A stretch of DNA of 64,000 bases from Tritrichomonas musculus (Eukaryota; Parabasalia; Tritrichomonadida; Tritrichomonadidae), in contig JAPFFF010000015.1 in NCBI GenBank assembly GCA_039105265.1, positions 2,604,001-2,668,000 on the forward strand, read 5' to 3'. The first letter of the stretch is position 1. Each line of letters starts with the position of its first letter. A program made the position numbers and the translations under genes. Below, piece after piece: positions 30,901 through 40,208 of the stretch. The notes beneath the pieces were generated by a model. That model ran no database searches. It was not told the origin of the DNA and worked only from the letters and a program-made list of their open reading frames with translations.

Positions 30901-33900
30901 TGTTAATATGATCACAATAATTGATCAAGAGTCAATTACATTAAATACAAACCCAAGAAGATACAATGTAAGAAATGATCCTTTCCTCTTTGGAATGAGT
31001 CCTCTTCATATTGCTTGTATCAATCGCAATGCTGAAATTGTAAAAGAACTAATTAAAAATGATGATCTTAATGTGAATGAATACACATCTGCTGATTTAT
31101 CACGTCTTGATCAAATTAAGGTTCAACTTTATGATGAATATAAAGCAAAGCAAGAAGCATTAAAAGAGCAAATGAAGAAATACTCTCAAAATCAGCTTTT
31201 TAATGAAAAAGATTTTATGATTGAAAAAATTGAAAACACAAATTTATCAGTTGAAATGAAAAATCAATATCCAATTGATTGCAATGCTTTATATATTGCA
31301 TGTTGTGAAAATGAAGAAGAAATTGTTTCTTTACTTCTTTCAAGACGTGATATTGATGTGAATTTAAAATCAACTGAAGAACAATTAACTCCACTTTTGG
31401 GAGCAATTAAGAAAGGCAATTTAAAAATAGTTGAACTACTTTTAAGTGATGAACGTTGTGATCCTTCAATAACATCGCTTGATAATATAAACATTCTAAT
31501 GTATGCATGTCAAAGCAACAATATTAATTTATTAGCAATGATTTTATCATCAAATGGCAAAACTCTTATTAATAGTAAAAATGCAAATGGTGACACGCCT
31601 TTACATTTTGCGTGTAAAAGCAATAATGTTACAATGGTGAATATTTTATTAGATCAAGCTGAAACAATTGAAGATCAACAGCTTGATCTCAATGTTAAAA
31701 ATAATGATGGTGATACACCACTTCACATTATTTGTCAGAATAACAACATTAACATCCTCAATATTTTACTTGAAAAAGCTGAAGCATCAAGTAAATTGTC
31801 ATTTGATATTAATGCTAAAAATAACAAAGGTGAAACTGCTTTGCATTTGGCTGCTTGTTATGACGTGCCTACAAATTTGTATATAAGCTCTAAAAGGCCA
31901 TTGATGAACATGGTTTATATTGATGATTATAAGAAAAAGACCATTTTTGGCATCTTGATTGATCACGGTGTTGATGTTAATTGCTGCGATAATTTGAATC
32001 AAACGCCGCTTCATTTTGCTTGTATGAATCAATGCTATAATAATATTGATATCCTCCTTAATATCTCTTATATATTGGTGGATGGCGTCACTGACTCAAC
32101 TCCTTTGATGGCCTTGCTACAAACAATTTTAAACTACAACTACAAAGTTCAAACTTTTTATGAAAATGATGATTCAAATCAAGATCGTTCTGGTCGAGGC
32201 TTTAGAGGTAACCAATATCTCGGTGGCAACTTTTCAGGTAACCGTTTTGGTGGCAACTTTTCTGGTAACCGTTTTGTAAGTAATTTTTCAGGTAACCGTT
32301 TTGGAGGTAATTTTTCAGGTAACCGTTTTGGAGGTAATTTTTCAGGTAACCGTTTTGGTGGGGGTTTTACTAGAGGTCTTTCTGGTAACCGTTTTGGAAA
32401 TAACTTTTCTGGCAACAATGATAATAATTATAAAGTAGATGAAGAAGATGAGGATAATGAAAGCAAAGGCGAGGTAATTCGAAAAGGAAGTTTTTCAATG
32501 CCAGATAAAGCTACAGAAATGATCGATAAGTTCATCCAGCATGGCTCAAAGATACATTTGATTGGCAAAGACGGAATCACATTTCTGCTTTTTGCCATCA
32601 TTAGCAAAGTCAGGAAGTACCTTGACATGTGCATTGACAACAACGACCAACTTGAAAAGATCATTAATTATCATTCAATCTACGGCGATCCAATTGAAGT
32701 TGCCTATGAAAACTGGGACGGCTCGATCTTGTCCAAACTTCTTGAGGCGAAGAAGATCATCAAGTTCACTGACAAGATCAGAGAGAAAATAATATATGAA
32801 TGCATAACCAACGGAAGCACCAACTTGTTGTTCATATTGCTTCTTCTAAAAGGAGATGAAATTCAAGATCCAAATCTCCAATTCAACGTCAATTATGTTG
32901 ACAAAGAAAAGAACACTCCACTTCATTTAGCTGTCCAAAGCAGCGATTATTATGCTGTTAGCCTTCTATCCAACTATGATAAAATTGATTTATCTCTTTA
33001 TGACAAAGAAGGTAAAACAGCATTGCATCGAGCTTGTTGTGTTCATGATTCAGGCTACATGGCACTTTGCATTCTGACCAGAATTGATTTGAATTATCTT
33101 TATGAAATTTACAAAAATAGAGAACCAAATCCCGATTCAGGTTATAAACCAAGATCCTTCTCAGGTTCACGTCTTGGCAATTATAAAGATAATTCAAAAC
33201 TATTTGATTATCTTAAGAAACAATCAACAGAAGTTGATTCATTGAATCCTAAAGTTGATATTAATATGCCAACAAAAGGCCTAACTAGAACAGCCTTCTT
33301 TAGAAGAGAAAGAGAAAAGATTCTAGCTGAAAATCCAGCACAGAAACGTTTTCATATCTTCTTCCATGAACCTTTGTTTAACTTGGACTACACTCCGCTT
33401 CATATCAGCATATCGAGCAAGAATGAAATGGCTGTTCAAAAGATCCTTCTTTATCCAAATTTGAACATCAAGGCATTCACATCTCACTGCGATACGCCGG
33501 TCAGTCTTGCATCGAAAAACTGGAATGAAAAAATCATTGAACTTCTTCTCGAATATCCTGGAATTGACTTGAATTTTGTGCCAAAGATTGAAAATGATGA
33601 AGATGATGATTACGATGATTTTGGAAACAGGATTGAAAAGAAAGTTGAAGAGAAAAATGAAGAAGAACTAAAACGTCAAGCTCATATACTAACAAGCAAT
33701 GATCGGAGACAAATTCGATATCAAAAAATGACTCAAAATAAGACGCTTCTTATTGCTGCTTGTGAACAGAATTCAATTAATGTTGTTAAGACTCTTTTGG
33801 AGCTCAGTAAAGATGGAACATTTGATGTGAACGGAGTTGATAGTTTTGATGAAATGGCTCCTTTACATTACATCTGTCAAGATCACAAAATGGAGCTCTT

Positions 33901-34672
33901 AAAACTTTTCATTCAATTTGAAAAAGAGAATCCAAATGTCATCAATTGGAATATCCCGAACAAGAATGGAATGACGCCTCTCCATTTAGCAGCACGTGGC
34001 AAATATGCAGACATTGTCGACATATTAATCAACGATCCTTTAATTTGTCCACATGTTGATATAAACGCCGTTGCTACCGGTGAATTTGAAAACGGAAGAA
34101 CGCCTCTAAGTTTTGCTTGCGAAAAAGGCGATCTTGAAACTGTTTCGCTTCTTCTCGACGATAAACAAGAAGACTCTTCGAATCCATTTTCATTTAATAA
34201 AATTGCCACAAATAATAATGAAGGGAAATCTATTCGTGGTTCTCTTTGTGATGCAAAGAGCGAATGCGATGTGACAATCAAATCTAAGGCGGCCCATCAA
34301 CGAGGAATGTCTGCTTTGCATTACGCTTGCAAAGCTTCTAGCGTCGATGTTGTGAAGCTCCTTTTCAAACATGGAACTTTTAACATTAACTTAAAGGCAA
34401 ATGGAAAATGTTGTCTCTACTTGGCTTGCAAGCACGATAGAGTCGATACCGTAAAGCTGCTGCTGGAACAAGAAGGAATCGACGTTAACGTTAAAACTCC
34501 ATCGGGAATCACTCCGTTGATGGCCGCATGCGAAAATGGAAGGTGGCAGATCGTTGAGATGCTTTTGAAGAGACCTGAAATTGATGTTGACGCACTCACC
34601 GTTGATGGCGATAGCGCAAGAAGTATGGCAAAGAATCAAATTATTCTCGACTTGCTAGATAAGCATGCTTGA
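24554..34672 (+). CDS. Giant ankyrin-repeat protein (3,372 aa)
   Basis: Starts at ATG 24554 with the same ~135-residue N-terminal domain as the minus-strand giant. Lys-rich and acidic linkers follow (~137-160, ~330-350, ~490-560), then a DUF3447-like helical segment (CLNESSILELSAYFGSKNIFKYL). Ankyrin repeats run from ~residue 655 to the C-terminus (typical units: GRTPLHFACISGNLEIVDLLL). Inserts include a DYS repeat with a Ser/Glu/Asp tract (~1191-1236), a nine-unit NNFSGIPNFAP array (~1683-1793), an Asn/Gly-rich patch (~2015-2060) and an NRFGGNFSG array (~2553-2622). No membrane or catalytic domain is seen. The C-terminal third uses somewhat more GC-rich codons. Likely a scaffold; partner unknown. 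Confidence 0.9.
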   Translation: MINNFTVQIDDLSFSCNRNFIQSNFPGLDIENNLQIELKIERGKEFYELTKDIFQGSDYEITNDNFDYIFELEKILKSFDIQTKINSFCYKRECDQNQIDQHPSIQFLVELSTLIYKLSISNSEDISQQIIQRIIDPGNKLKKSQNKNKKTKKKKSKNKNDEDDENKELYDSSHELDLNVISKLFYFEIVNCLSSRFQSYEELHQHQQKIELIMHILNELDDDSEEDKKYLDNFIKFVIRKFYQVSSMNSSINNFKQETFYLVYYLLSNNFLSISQLYDSSDTQNHFELEKYKNCPTYFLNFYPQMKLDQYFKKNTHLLSSSNSDGDAINTSKKQTKRRNKKETQSTNTSFEEKITNYLQIHQEKIKDGIPTDNDILNIIINDDLDGLKAYCISKYVDNYYTIEEFENIVIDSYYVPSSIGNFACISCLNESSILELSAYFGSKNIFKYLNEKQLKGLIHRSNNLGSYIIVGRDPQILDIYIDSLKNQREEEKTVSKRPKKEEEEKEPSSDELSSVDTDDPFYFNDDLSNNHYNYDNTNPTNKQKHSTNHLQNEIIAKELQLINEVKSLMKISIERGNFDAYKFLLNELLQYQKDQYLIDYQTLDQYIAKCINKCYFEFVPLLLEQGATASRSLCLFCKQNNELGIDYMIQFSYIDINATYKRKSPLEYCVNNKNTKMALKFLENDKIVLQDIIEPKENEKKRPRKELNQIARSVIVEACSLGLSTIVHYFLEKKLFDIKVISDDKLNLLHLVCKSGDLDTFKEIYQFKDKAMNPNAKVKSGPFRGRTPLHFACISGNLEIVDLLLQQPKININSKDGEGWYPLQYAISNGNADIVSLLLDQEGIQTDIKTKEEENLLHLACRSNHEEIVDMILNSPKVTTSFDLNAKTLKGETPLEIALYKSNFNIISLLINNGVKEGKKNKKKKSSNKQHSEIDLNIMTSTRKVPFIMACELKRVDILELFLGNDTVDINSTASNGKTAIFIACELDLVDVVSTLLKIDGIDLNASTKDGRTPLIAACERGNKNIVELLLNYNDKKMNSIDFNAKTRQGKNALLIACEYPRTDIVELLLKFDEIDCNASSKIGLTPLCIACKNGWENIVDDLIDHGADANFKAFNKSVLYYACLGHNINIIKKILSNIDQYESTLSKRSSKASVGQPSNSFIDEVLKVLPKNDRFDSTYYPPNRHRYYDSDYSDYSDYSDSFSDKSESESDESEGANEDDFINKNDDYDDEDDLDSLKSKLGGSHGSNESSPLFISCMNGDFEIFNLLINANITNDVERRDYCGRTLLFVACEGGNLDIVKTLINKFELDPTITDDNSKTVLHVLCEKNHFEIAEFLINNSPIPLDINDKWNDETPLETACKNGSLEMVQLLLKQDGIEVNLPAKPQVEEEEQNENFYAKLAKKTQPKAPESNEIPPLICACNKWNPEIIKCLIKEAPGLDINVANPSTGETVLHYASKNGDAEICDLILSKNTDAITQPIKFNKTPIQLALENNKVDVLEVFLKYANNDQLNSKFMNGSTLLIEACSKQYQDVVKYLLKNDQIDVNKLDDDGNSPLFVVAKNGNEKICQLLLENNKIEIDQTTKLKTPLYQACKYGNAGVVEMLLKKGAKTDSLTKNGKTPLHVACQHGFYQIVSMLLNCPNVDINLLTIASPTSTFKTLYSPLHYACSNINRYSLGTRPNNFLGRSTFAPNNNFSGRPNFAPNNNFSGRPNFAPNNNFSGIPNFTPNNNFSGIPNFAPNNNFSGIPNFAPNNNFSGIPNFAPNNNFSGIPNFAPNNNFSGIPNLSLNNNNSTRDVIYDNSSFCMERISRGIKKFCVELLLKHSQIDVNLQTSLKETALQIACENKDFTIMNELLQHPQIDTNVKLSNGNTPLHIACDNYRLNLIKMILNNPQTDVNSINNEGQTALSIACDQNRLDVINLLLNHPELKVSIPSQKNPIENAIQKNNREIFNILIHHPSFDVNEFDSKSMTPLGYAIKEQNIDFVHQLLINPNIDINKKFITKEEVKTKSFNRPNNNNNYNSGRFGGFNYNRFNRNNYDYDENDDNSNEALEVLSTPINVVLKLNNYKLMKMLIQYPSLDINAYTNGKTSLQSAVASNNIKLTSLLLSFPSIDVNMITIIDQESITLNTNPRRYNVRNDPFLFGMSPLHIACINRNAEIVKELIKNDDLNVNEYTSADLSRLDQIKVQLYDEYKAKQEALKEQMKKYSQNQLFNEKDFMIEKIENTNLSVEMKNQYPIDCNALYIACCENEEEIVSLLLSRRDIDVNLKSTEEQLTPLLGAIKKGNLKIVELLLSDERCDPSITSLDNINILMYACQSNNINLLAMILSSNGKTLINSKNANGDTPLHFACKSNNVTMVNILLDQAETIEDQQLDLNVKNNDGDTPLHIICQNNNINILNILLEKAEASSKLSFDINAKNNKGETALHLAACYDVPTNLYISSKRPLMNMVYIDDYKKKTIFGILIDHGVDVNCCDNLNQTPLHFACMNQCYNNIDILLNISYILVDGVTDSTPLMALLQTILNYNYKVQTFYENDDSNQDRSGRGFRGNQYLGGNFSGNRFGGNFSGNRFVSNFSGNRFGGNFSGNRFGGNFSGNRFGGGFTRGLSGNRFGNNFSGNNDNNYKVDEEDEDNESKGEVIRKGSFSMPDKATEMIDKFIQHGSKIHLIGKDGITFLLFAIISKVRKYLDMCIDNNDQLEKIINYHSIYGDPIEVAYENWDGSILSKLLEAKKIIKFTDKIREKIIYECITNGSTNLLFILLLLKGDEIQDPNLQFNVNYVDKEKNTPLHLAVQSSDYYAVSLLSNYDKIDLSLYDKEGKTALHRACCVHDSGYMALCILTRIDLNYLYEIYKNREPNPDSGYKPRSFSGSRLGNYKDNSKLFDYLKKQSTEVDSLNPKVDINMPTKGLTRTAFFRREREKILAENPAQKRFHIFFHEPLFNLDYTPLHISISSKNEMAVQKILLYPNLNIKAFTSHCDTPVSLASKNWNEKIIELLLEYPGIDLNFVPKIENDEDDDYDDFGNRIEKKVEEKNEEELKRQAHILTSNDRRQIRYQKMTQNKTLLIAACEQNSINVVKTLLELSKDGTFDVNGVDSFDEMAPLHYICQDHKMELLKLFIQFEKENPNVINWNIPNKNGMTPLHLAARGKYADIVDILINDPLICPHVDINAVATGEFENGRTPLSFACEKGDLETVSLLLDDKQEDSSNPFSFNKIATNNNEGKSIRGSLCDAKSECDVTIKSKAAHQRGMSALHYACKASSVDVVKLLFKHGTFNINLKANGKCCLYLACKHDRVDTVKLLLEQEGIDVNVKTPSGITPLMAACENGRWQIVEMLLKRPEIDVDALTVDGDSARSMAKNQIILDLLDKHA
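28127..28160 (+). repeat. 9-bp repeat encoding SDY
   Basis: Three to four GATTATTCG units sit in frame in the plus-strand ankyrin gene, at the start of a Ser/Asp/Glu-rich linker. Confidence 0.8.
29602..29932 (+). repeat. 36-bp minisatellite in ankyrin gene (~9 units)
   Basis: About nine 36-bp units encode NNFSG(R/I)PNFAPN. The first units carry Arg and the later ones Ile, and the edge units are more diverged, as in an array that grows from the inside. It is in frame, between two ankyrin blocks. Confidence 0.95.
32212..32420 (+). repeat. 27-bp minisatellite encoding NRFGGNFSG
   Basis: Seven or so imperfect 27-bp units of GGTAACCGTTTTGG...AATTTTTCA encode NRFGGNFSG. The array lies in a linker between ankyrin blocks and is followed by an acidic stretch. 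Confidence 0.9.
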
Positions 34673-35833
34673 TTGGCAATTTTACTTGATCAAATTTAAA
34701 AAAAAAAGAATTTTTTATTAAAAAAAAAATGTGATTTGCGTATTTTTTACGATTTATTATTATTATTATTATTTGCAGAAATGAATGTGCTTTTTGTTTT
34801 TAAATTTTGCAAATTAAAATGAATAAAAATCGATCAATTGGAAAGGTTTTGAACAAGCTTGAATTGATATTAATTTCTGAACTTCTCTGTTGTTAATGTT
34901 TAGATTAACTAAATCAACCCAAAGTTAAGCTATGTTTAATTTTCTGTTTTTATATCTTTAGCCATCAACTTATTCAAAAAAAATTCGTTTTTTATCCTCC
35001 AATTTAGTTAATTCCCATTTTACCGGAGCAACATAAATATATTTAATTTATTAGAAAATCATTGAACTAAATTTCGAGTTTATATTGAAGAATATTTTAT
35101 AAAATATTTATATATGTTTTATTTGACAAATTTATTATTTAAATATGAGCATTTTTTTCAAAATTATTAAAATAAAAATGTTTTTATGTTTTTAAAAAAT
35201 TGTGTATGTATCAACTTTTTATAAATATTTTTCTCTTCACTAAAATAACTTATATTGAAATCTTTTTTATTGTCTTTTTATGAATGATGTTATTGATAAT
35301 GTTTATATTTTCATAAATAAATGCAACGAAATATTCTATTCAAATGTTTTTCTAAGGTAAAAATTTGAGACCGAAATGATCGTATTTTGATTTCAAAAAA
35401 TATCATGTATATATTCATTAAAAAATGATTTCATTGAGCATAAATTTAATTTTAAAATAAAATGCATAAGAAATCATTTTTTATATCATTAAATACAAAA
35501 TGCTGAATATTTTTTTTTATTTGATCAACCTATTTTTTTATTACCATGCATTCAGGAATATTTTTTTCACTTTGGATAAAAAATAAATAGTGTTTCTTCT
35601 TTACAATAATAGAAATTATAAAGAAAGTTTCAAATATTTTTTTAAATATGTAATATTATATAAATTAACTAATAATTCAAACTTCATTATCGACAGAATT
35701 CTTGAGTTATATACGATTTTACAATAATTTTTAAAATTCTTTTTTTTTATTTATTGTGAAGTATAAATTCGATCACATAAAATTGAAAACTTACTTTTTG
35801 AATATAAATCAGCGGTTATAATATCACATTCAA
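34673..35833. other. 1.16-kb AT-rich intergenic region
   Basis: No reading frame, tRNA or inverted-repeat element was recognised. The last few bases before the talin-like ATG carry an initiator-like TCACAT (35824-35829, predicted start A 8 nt before the ATG). Confidence 0.5.
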
Positions 35834-38800
35834 ATGTCTGAAGAAATAACTTTACGTATTTCCTTCCCAAAAACAGGAAATGACGACCTTACACATAATT
35901 TCGTAATGAACAAAGAAGCTGTTAGCATTCTCGAATATGCAATTTCAAAATATTCCGATATTCCTGCCTCTTCTCAAATTTATATGGCAAACGAAAATCA
36001 TAAGTATACTTATGTTGCTCCAGAAGAAATTATAGGAGATCTTGATCTTAAATCGCAGCATCAAATTTTAATTCTTCCAGAAACATATAAAATGGATTTT
36101 ATCTATATGGAAAAAAATAAAGAAAAAGCCAAATATACCATAAATGTTTCAAATGAATCATATGTCGCAGAAAAACTTACATATTTATGCTTGAAAAATA
36201 ATCTATTTGATCCAACATATTATGTTGCTTACGCAGGCAACAAAGAACTTGTTCAAGATGAATCTATATCAGAGCAAGCTCCTTATGCAAAAACAATTAC
36301 TTTCCAACTATTACCTCTTGAAACTCTTTATGAAGTAGTAATTCGCGATTTCCTTGATTCAACACTTAAATGTTCATTAAAAGATAAACAGATGATCGTT
36401 ATGTATATTTTATATGTTTCATTTGGACCGTATAAGGCATCACAACGACCTCAATACGATCAAAAAATTAAAGATTCTGTACCAAAGGATAACAAAGGCA
36501 ATTCAACATTCACCAAATCTCTTTTAAAGTCTGTCATTGATATGTATAAGCAAGCCAAATCTAAATCAAATCCAATGAAAGAATGCGTAGATTTTATTAT
36601 GGGGCTTCAAAATTTCTCATCTATTGTAGTAAATGGTTTTCGTGGAATAGTAACTCAGAAACGCCAAGTTAAGCCGACAAAAGTTACCTTTTCACTTAAT
36701 TATTCCACACTTCGTGTATTTAAGCAAGAATCTGCGACACTCCTAGAAGAATATAAATTGTGTGACATCCAAAATGCTAAGATGAGCAACCCAACATCTC
36801 TTCAATTTGAATATGATGTTCCTCAAACAATTTCTTCTATTACTTCTAAATCTAAGCTCTTAAATCGAACCTCAGTAAATTGTAGAATTGAAGATAAATC
36901 AGACATTTTCCAAGTTCTTATGGAACGTATTCAAACGCTTACTCAAGGAAAAGATCATGGTTCATCAGGATCAAGAGCTCGTAGTATGACTGGATACAAA
37001 TCAGTTCAAATTCCTGCTTTTGTTCTCGGCTACAATCTTTTCAGTGATGTTCCCCGTCATGAGCTCAATTATGCAGTGGTTAAAGCAACACGCTCAATGA
37101 TGCAGAAACTTCAGCCACAGGCTGAAGAATTTTCTAATGCTTGTGAAGGAACTCAAAAAGAGCCCCCAACCCTACATTCTCTCAATAGAAATGTATGCAA
37201 TTTTGTTTCTACCTACAATACAAAAGCTGCAACTAATTTAATGAAAGACTATGATGATTCTAGAACTTCATTTGGTGCCTTTAAACAAGCAGCTGCCACA
37301 CAATCTCTTCCACAAAAAGATAAAAAGGCTGCAAAAGAAGCTGCCGAAGATTATGAAACAAAAATTTCTGATTTCAAAGCTGTCAACGCCACTTATGTTA
37401 AGGAAGTTAACGACAATCTTGAAGAACTTGACAAACTCGTTCAAGAACCAACATCTTTCAGTGTTAGGCCAGAATTCAGCGAGTATCTTCGTTCAGCTCT
37501 TTTTGAGCTTCTTCTTTACTCATGGGTCAATGAAACAAACCCATGCAGAGAATCAATCGATAAATTAAAGAAGAAAATTACAGATTTAATTAAGCGTGCA
37601 ACTAACATTCAAACATATGCAAGTGAACCAAAGAGGGTTCTACATGCAGCATCAGGAATTGCCAAATTATCAAACGAACTCGAGCCTTTAATCGAAAAAG
37701 TCCCAGCTGCTGACAAGCAAATTGTACATGATTTATACGAGGAAATGAGTAAAGAAGTTAAATCAGGAGAAAAAACTATAAAGAATTATTTCAAGAGCAA
37801 CAAGCCAGTTACACTTATTGAAAATATGAACACTGAAATCACTCCTCGTGAACCAGAAGATCCAAGAGAGCTATATCGTGGCTCTAAAGATTTAATTAAC
37901 AAATTATCATCAAAACGTGTAGATGATCTTCAAGAAGCTGTTGATGATCTAGGTACACTTCGCTCAAACTTGGTCTCTCTTCTTGAGATGGCACCAAGTA
38001 AAACTCATGAACCACTTGTTCTCGCATTTAATGATTTCAAAGCTGATGTTGAACGTAACTTTACCTCATATGGTTCAAATGATATGCTTCCATCAGCTAC
38101 ACGTTGCCAAAGAAATATTAATAGCGTTTTCACAGCTTTGAACCCAGCAGATGAGCTTAAAGCACAATTGAAATCATTTCCTCCATCTGATCCACGTGTT
38201 AAAGCTCTTATCCCAATCATTGATCATCTTTCTGAACATGGACCACTTTATCCAGGTTCACCAACACATATTGATATTCAGCATTTCATTGCACAAATGC
38301 CAATGGGCAAAACAGCATCACTTGTTGAATTAGCTGTCGATATCGAATCAGCTGTTCCAGAAGAACTCCGAAAATTATCAGAAACATGCGATCCAACAAA
38401 GGGAATGTATCAAGAAGTTGACGAGAAAATTGATGTTAAAGACGCTTTGGAAAGAACTGCCAAATCAGCTCAAAATGCTGGATTGTCTGCAGTAGAAGTT
38501 AGAAAGAATCTCAGAAAGCAAGAACGTGAAGCAGCTGCCAAATACAGACAGTTAAATCTTTCACTTTGGAGAACTGTTGATACTTTCAATAGACTTGCTG
38601 TAGATGAAGGCTCAGGCTCAACAGGCTATGAAACCTTAACCAGGTGCAGAGATGCATTCAAGACTCTTCTTGAAGAAAGTGCGTACGATATGAAGAGACA
38701 AAAAGAATTCCTTCCATTCATTGATGAATTTACAAGCAAAGTCAATGGAATCGTTGAGAATCCACACAGATCAGAGAGTCTTTCAGGTCTTGCAAGCTTC

Positions 38801-39520
38801 TTAATGCTTCACCAAACTAGACCAGGCTTTTACACAGCTTCAAAAGCACTTACTAATTATAACCACTTTGTTCTTGTTTCTGATTCCAATCATGCTGCAC
38901 AAATGCTTCTTAAGAATGCAACAAATATGGTTGTTTTCAGAAGAGCATCTTTGATGATTATTACGCTTAAGAGAAGATTCCAAACCTTATTAGATAAAGT
39001 CGATCTTGCAATGAAAACAACACTTAAAAACGATACGAAGCATTCAGATGTTGATTTAAGAGCCGATTATCAAACATTCTTAATTAATTATACTGATCAA
39101 CTTTTCATCATATTTTCACAACTTATTGTTGCAATGACAACAGATGTTGATGCACTTCAACAATTATCAACAGGTTGTGATGCTATAGAAAGATTATTCC
39201 CTTCAATTATGAACGTAGAAACCCCAGCTCCTTATTTAGGTAGAGCCGTTTGTGGAATTGTATTTAGTTCGATGGATGGATTAATTGAAATATGTAATAA
39301 AATGGGTGCTAAGACACAGCATATATGTGAACAAGCATTTTTAGCTGTTCGAGAGTTTTTGTTCATTATTAGAAGAAAGATTGCAGATTCTGAATTATCT
39401 AGATCTATTACAAAAGATGGAATTGGTATTGCTGATATGTTAGCTGTTCTTGATCGTGATAATAAGATGATGAGCCAGCAAACTGACTTCCAAAGATCAA
39501 TCAGAAAGAGAAAATGGTGA
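35834..39520 (+). CDS. Talin-like FERM protein with helical rod
   Basis: A 1,228-residue protein. Residues ~1-170 contain two ubiquitin-like lobes (F0/F1-like; starts EITLRISFP). Residues ~178-285 form a helical F2-like lobe (DFLDSTLKCSLKDKQMIVMYILY...FGPYKASQRPQYDQ). Residues ~285-385 form a PTB/PH-like F3 lobe (KVTFSLNYSTLRVF ... VNCRIEDKSDIFQVLMERI). From ~410 to the end it is all-helical, Ala/Leu-rich and resembles the talin rod bundles (LNYAVVKATRSMMQKLQPQAEE). Talins link membrane receptors to actin. The rod is shorter than in animal talin (~2,500 aa) and I do not recognise an I/LWEQ actin-binding module at the C-terminus (ends SIRKRKW). The family call is by domain order and pattern. 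Confidence 0.7.
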   Translation: MSEEITLRISFPKTGNDDLTHNFVMNKEAVSILEYAISKYSDIPASSQIYMANENHKYTYVAPEEIIGDLDLKSQHQILILPETYKMDFIYMEKNKEKAKYTINVSNESYVAEKLTYLCLKNNLFDPTYYVAYAGNKELVQDESISEQAPYAKTITFQLLPLETLYEVVIRDFLDSTLKCSLKDKQMIVMYILYVSFGPYKASQRPQYDQKIKDSVPKDNKGNSTFTKSLLKSVIDMYKQAKSKSNPMKECVDFIMGLQNFSSIVVNGFRGIVTQKRQVKPTKVTFSLNYSTLRVFKQESATLLEEYKLCDIQNAKMSNPTSLQFEYDVPQTISSITSKSKLLNRTSVNCRIEDKSDIFQVLMERIQTLTQGKDHGSSGSRARSMTGYKSVQIPAFVLGYNLFSDVPRHELNYAVVKATRSMMQKLQPQAEEFSNACEGTQKEPPTLHSLNRNVCNFVSTYNTKAATNLMKDYDDSRTSFGAFKQAAATQSLPQKDKKAAKEAAEDYETKISDFKAVNATYVKEVNDNLEELDKLVQEPTSFSVRPEFSEYLRSALFELLLYSWVNETNPCRESIDKLKKKITDLIKRATNIQTYASEPKRVLHAASGIAKLSNELEPLIEKVPAADKQIVHDLYEEMSKEVKSGEKTIKNYFKSNKPVTLIENMNTEITPREPEDPRELYRGSKDLINKLSSKRVDDLQEAVDDLGTLRSNLVSLLEMAPSKTHEPLVLAFNDFKADVERNFTSYGSNDMLPSATRCQRNINSVFTALNPADELKAQLKSFPPSDPRVKALIPIIDHLSEHGPLYPGSPTHIDIQHFIAQMPMGKTASLVELAVDIESAVPEELRKLSETCDPTKGMYQEVDEKIDVKDALERTAKSAQNAGLSAVEVRKNLRKQEREAAAKYRQLNLSLWRTVDTFNRLAVDEGSGSTGYETLTRCRDAFKTLLEESAYDMKRQKEFLPFIDEFTSKVNGIVENPHRSESLSGLASFLMLHQTRPGFYTASKALTNYNHFVLVSDSNHAAQMLLKNATNMVVFRRASLMIITLKRRFQTLLDKVDLAMKTTLKNDTKHSDVDLRADYQTFLINYTDQLFIIFSQLIVAMTTDVDALQQLSTGCDAIERLFPSIMNVETPAPYLGRAVCGIVFSSMDGLIEICNKMGAKTQHICEQAFLAVREFLFIIRRKIADSELSRSITKDGIGIADMLAVLDRDNKMMSQQTDFQRSIRKRKW

Positions 39521-39817
39521 GAATATCTTATTTTTTTTTTTTTTTAAGTAATTCATTAAACATTGATTGGTTAAGAATAAGAGGAACTGAACCAAAAGAA
39601 CTATTAATAAATAATATCATTTTATTATTTTTTCATCAAAAAAAAAACTTCTTTTAAATAATGAATTTTCTCAGGTTTAATCTCATATTTTAATATTAAT
39701 ATGGCCAAATTATTATATATTTATTTTCTTTTAGGAATTGAATCATTATTGAAAATAATAATGGAAATTTTAAATAATATATAAGCTTGACATTTATATG
39801 CTATAGTTCTTTTGAAA

Positions 39818-40120
39818 TTAAGTTAATAAACTATCTCCTATTCGTCTAAAGTCAGATACATCAACTTGTTCACTGATTACAGCTTCAATTTGTTGTTTCC
39901 TTCTATCGCAATCGCCGAAATATGATGAAATCATCAAATGGAGATGTTCCACCTGCTTATCAAGTTCTTGTCTAAAAGCTTTTAAATTTAAATCTTTATC
40001 ATTTGGAGAACCAGAATCATTTTTGTCAATTTTATCGATTTTGCTGCGAACAGAATTTTTTAGTTCTTTAAATGCGTCAGATAATTGTTTTTGCTGCTTT
40101 GAAAAAGGTTCTTCAGTCAT
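39818..40120 (-). CDS. Small coiled-coil protein, unknown function
   Basis: A 100-residue protein; I place the start at ATG 40120 (MTEEPFSKQQ) because the open frame upstream begins only with a TTG. The sequence is helical and charged, with a Lys/Asp linker (KIDKIDKNDSGSP) and a conserved-looking C-terminal part (QVEHLHLMISSYFGDCDRRKQQIEAV split over two helices, then DFRRIGDSLLT). This size and shape fits small subunits of helical complexes, but no family is recognised. It is divergent to MsrB across an 88-bp gap. Confidence 0.6.
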   Translation of the reverse strand: MTEEPFSKQQKQLSDAFKELKNSVRSKIDKIDKNDSGSPNDKDLNLKAFRQELDKQVEHLHLMISSYFGDCDRRKQQIEAVISEQVDVSDFRRIGDSLLT

Positions 40121-40208
40121 TATTTTGTTTTTAATTCCTATCAATTTATATTCTATGAGATTATTCAATATTTAAAGTTTATAAAATTTCACAAAATATT
40201 TTTGATAA
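40121..40208. promoter_or_regulatory. 88-bp divergent promoter region
   Basis: Separates the small minus-strand gene from MsrB. On the plus strand an initiator match TCACAA (40189-40194) would place the start A 18 nt upstream of the MsrB ATG, which suits the short leaders of trichomonad mRNAs. Confidence 0.45.
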
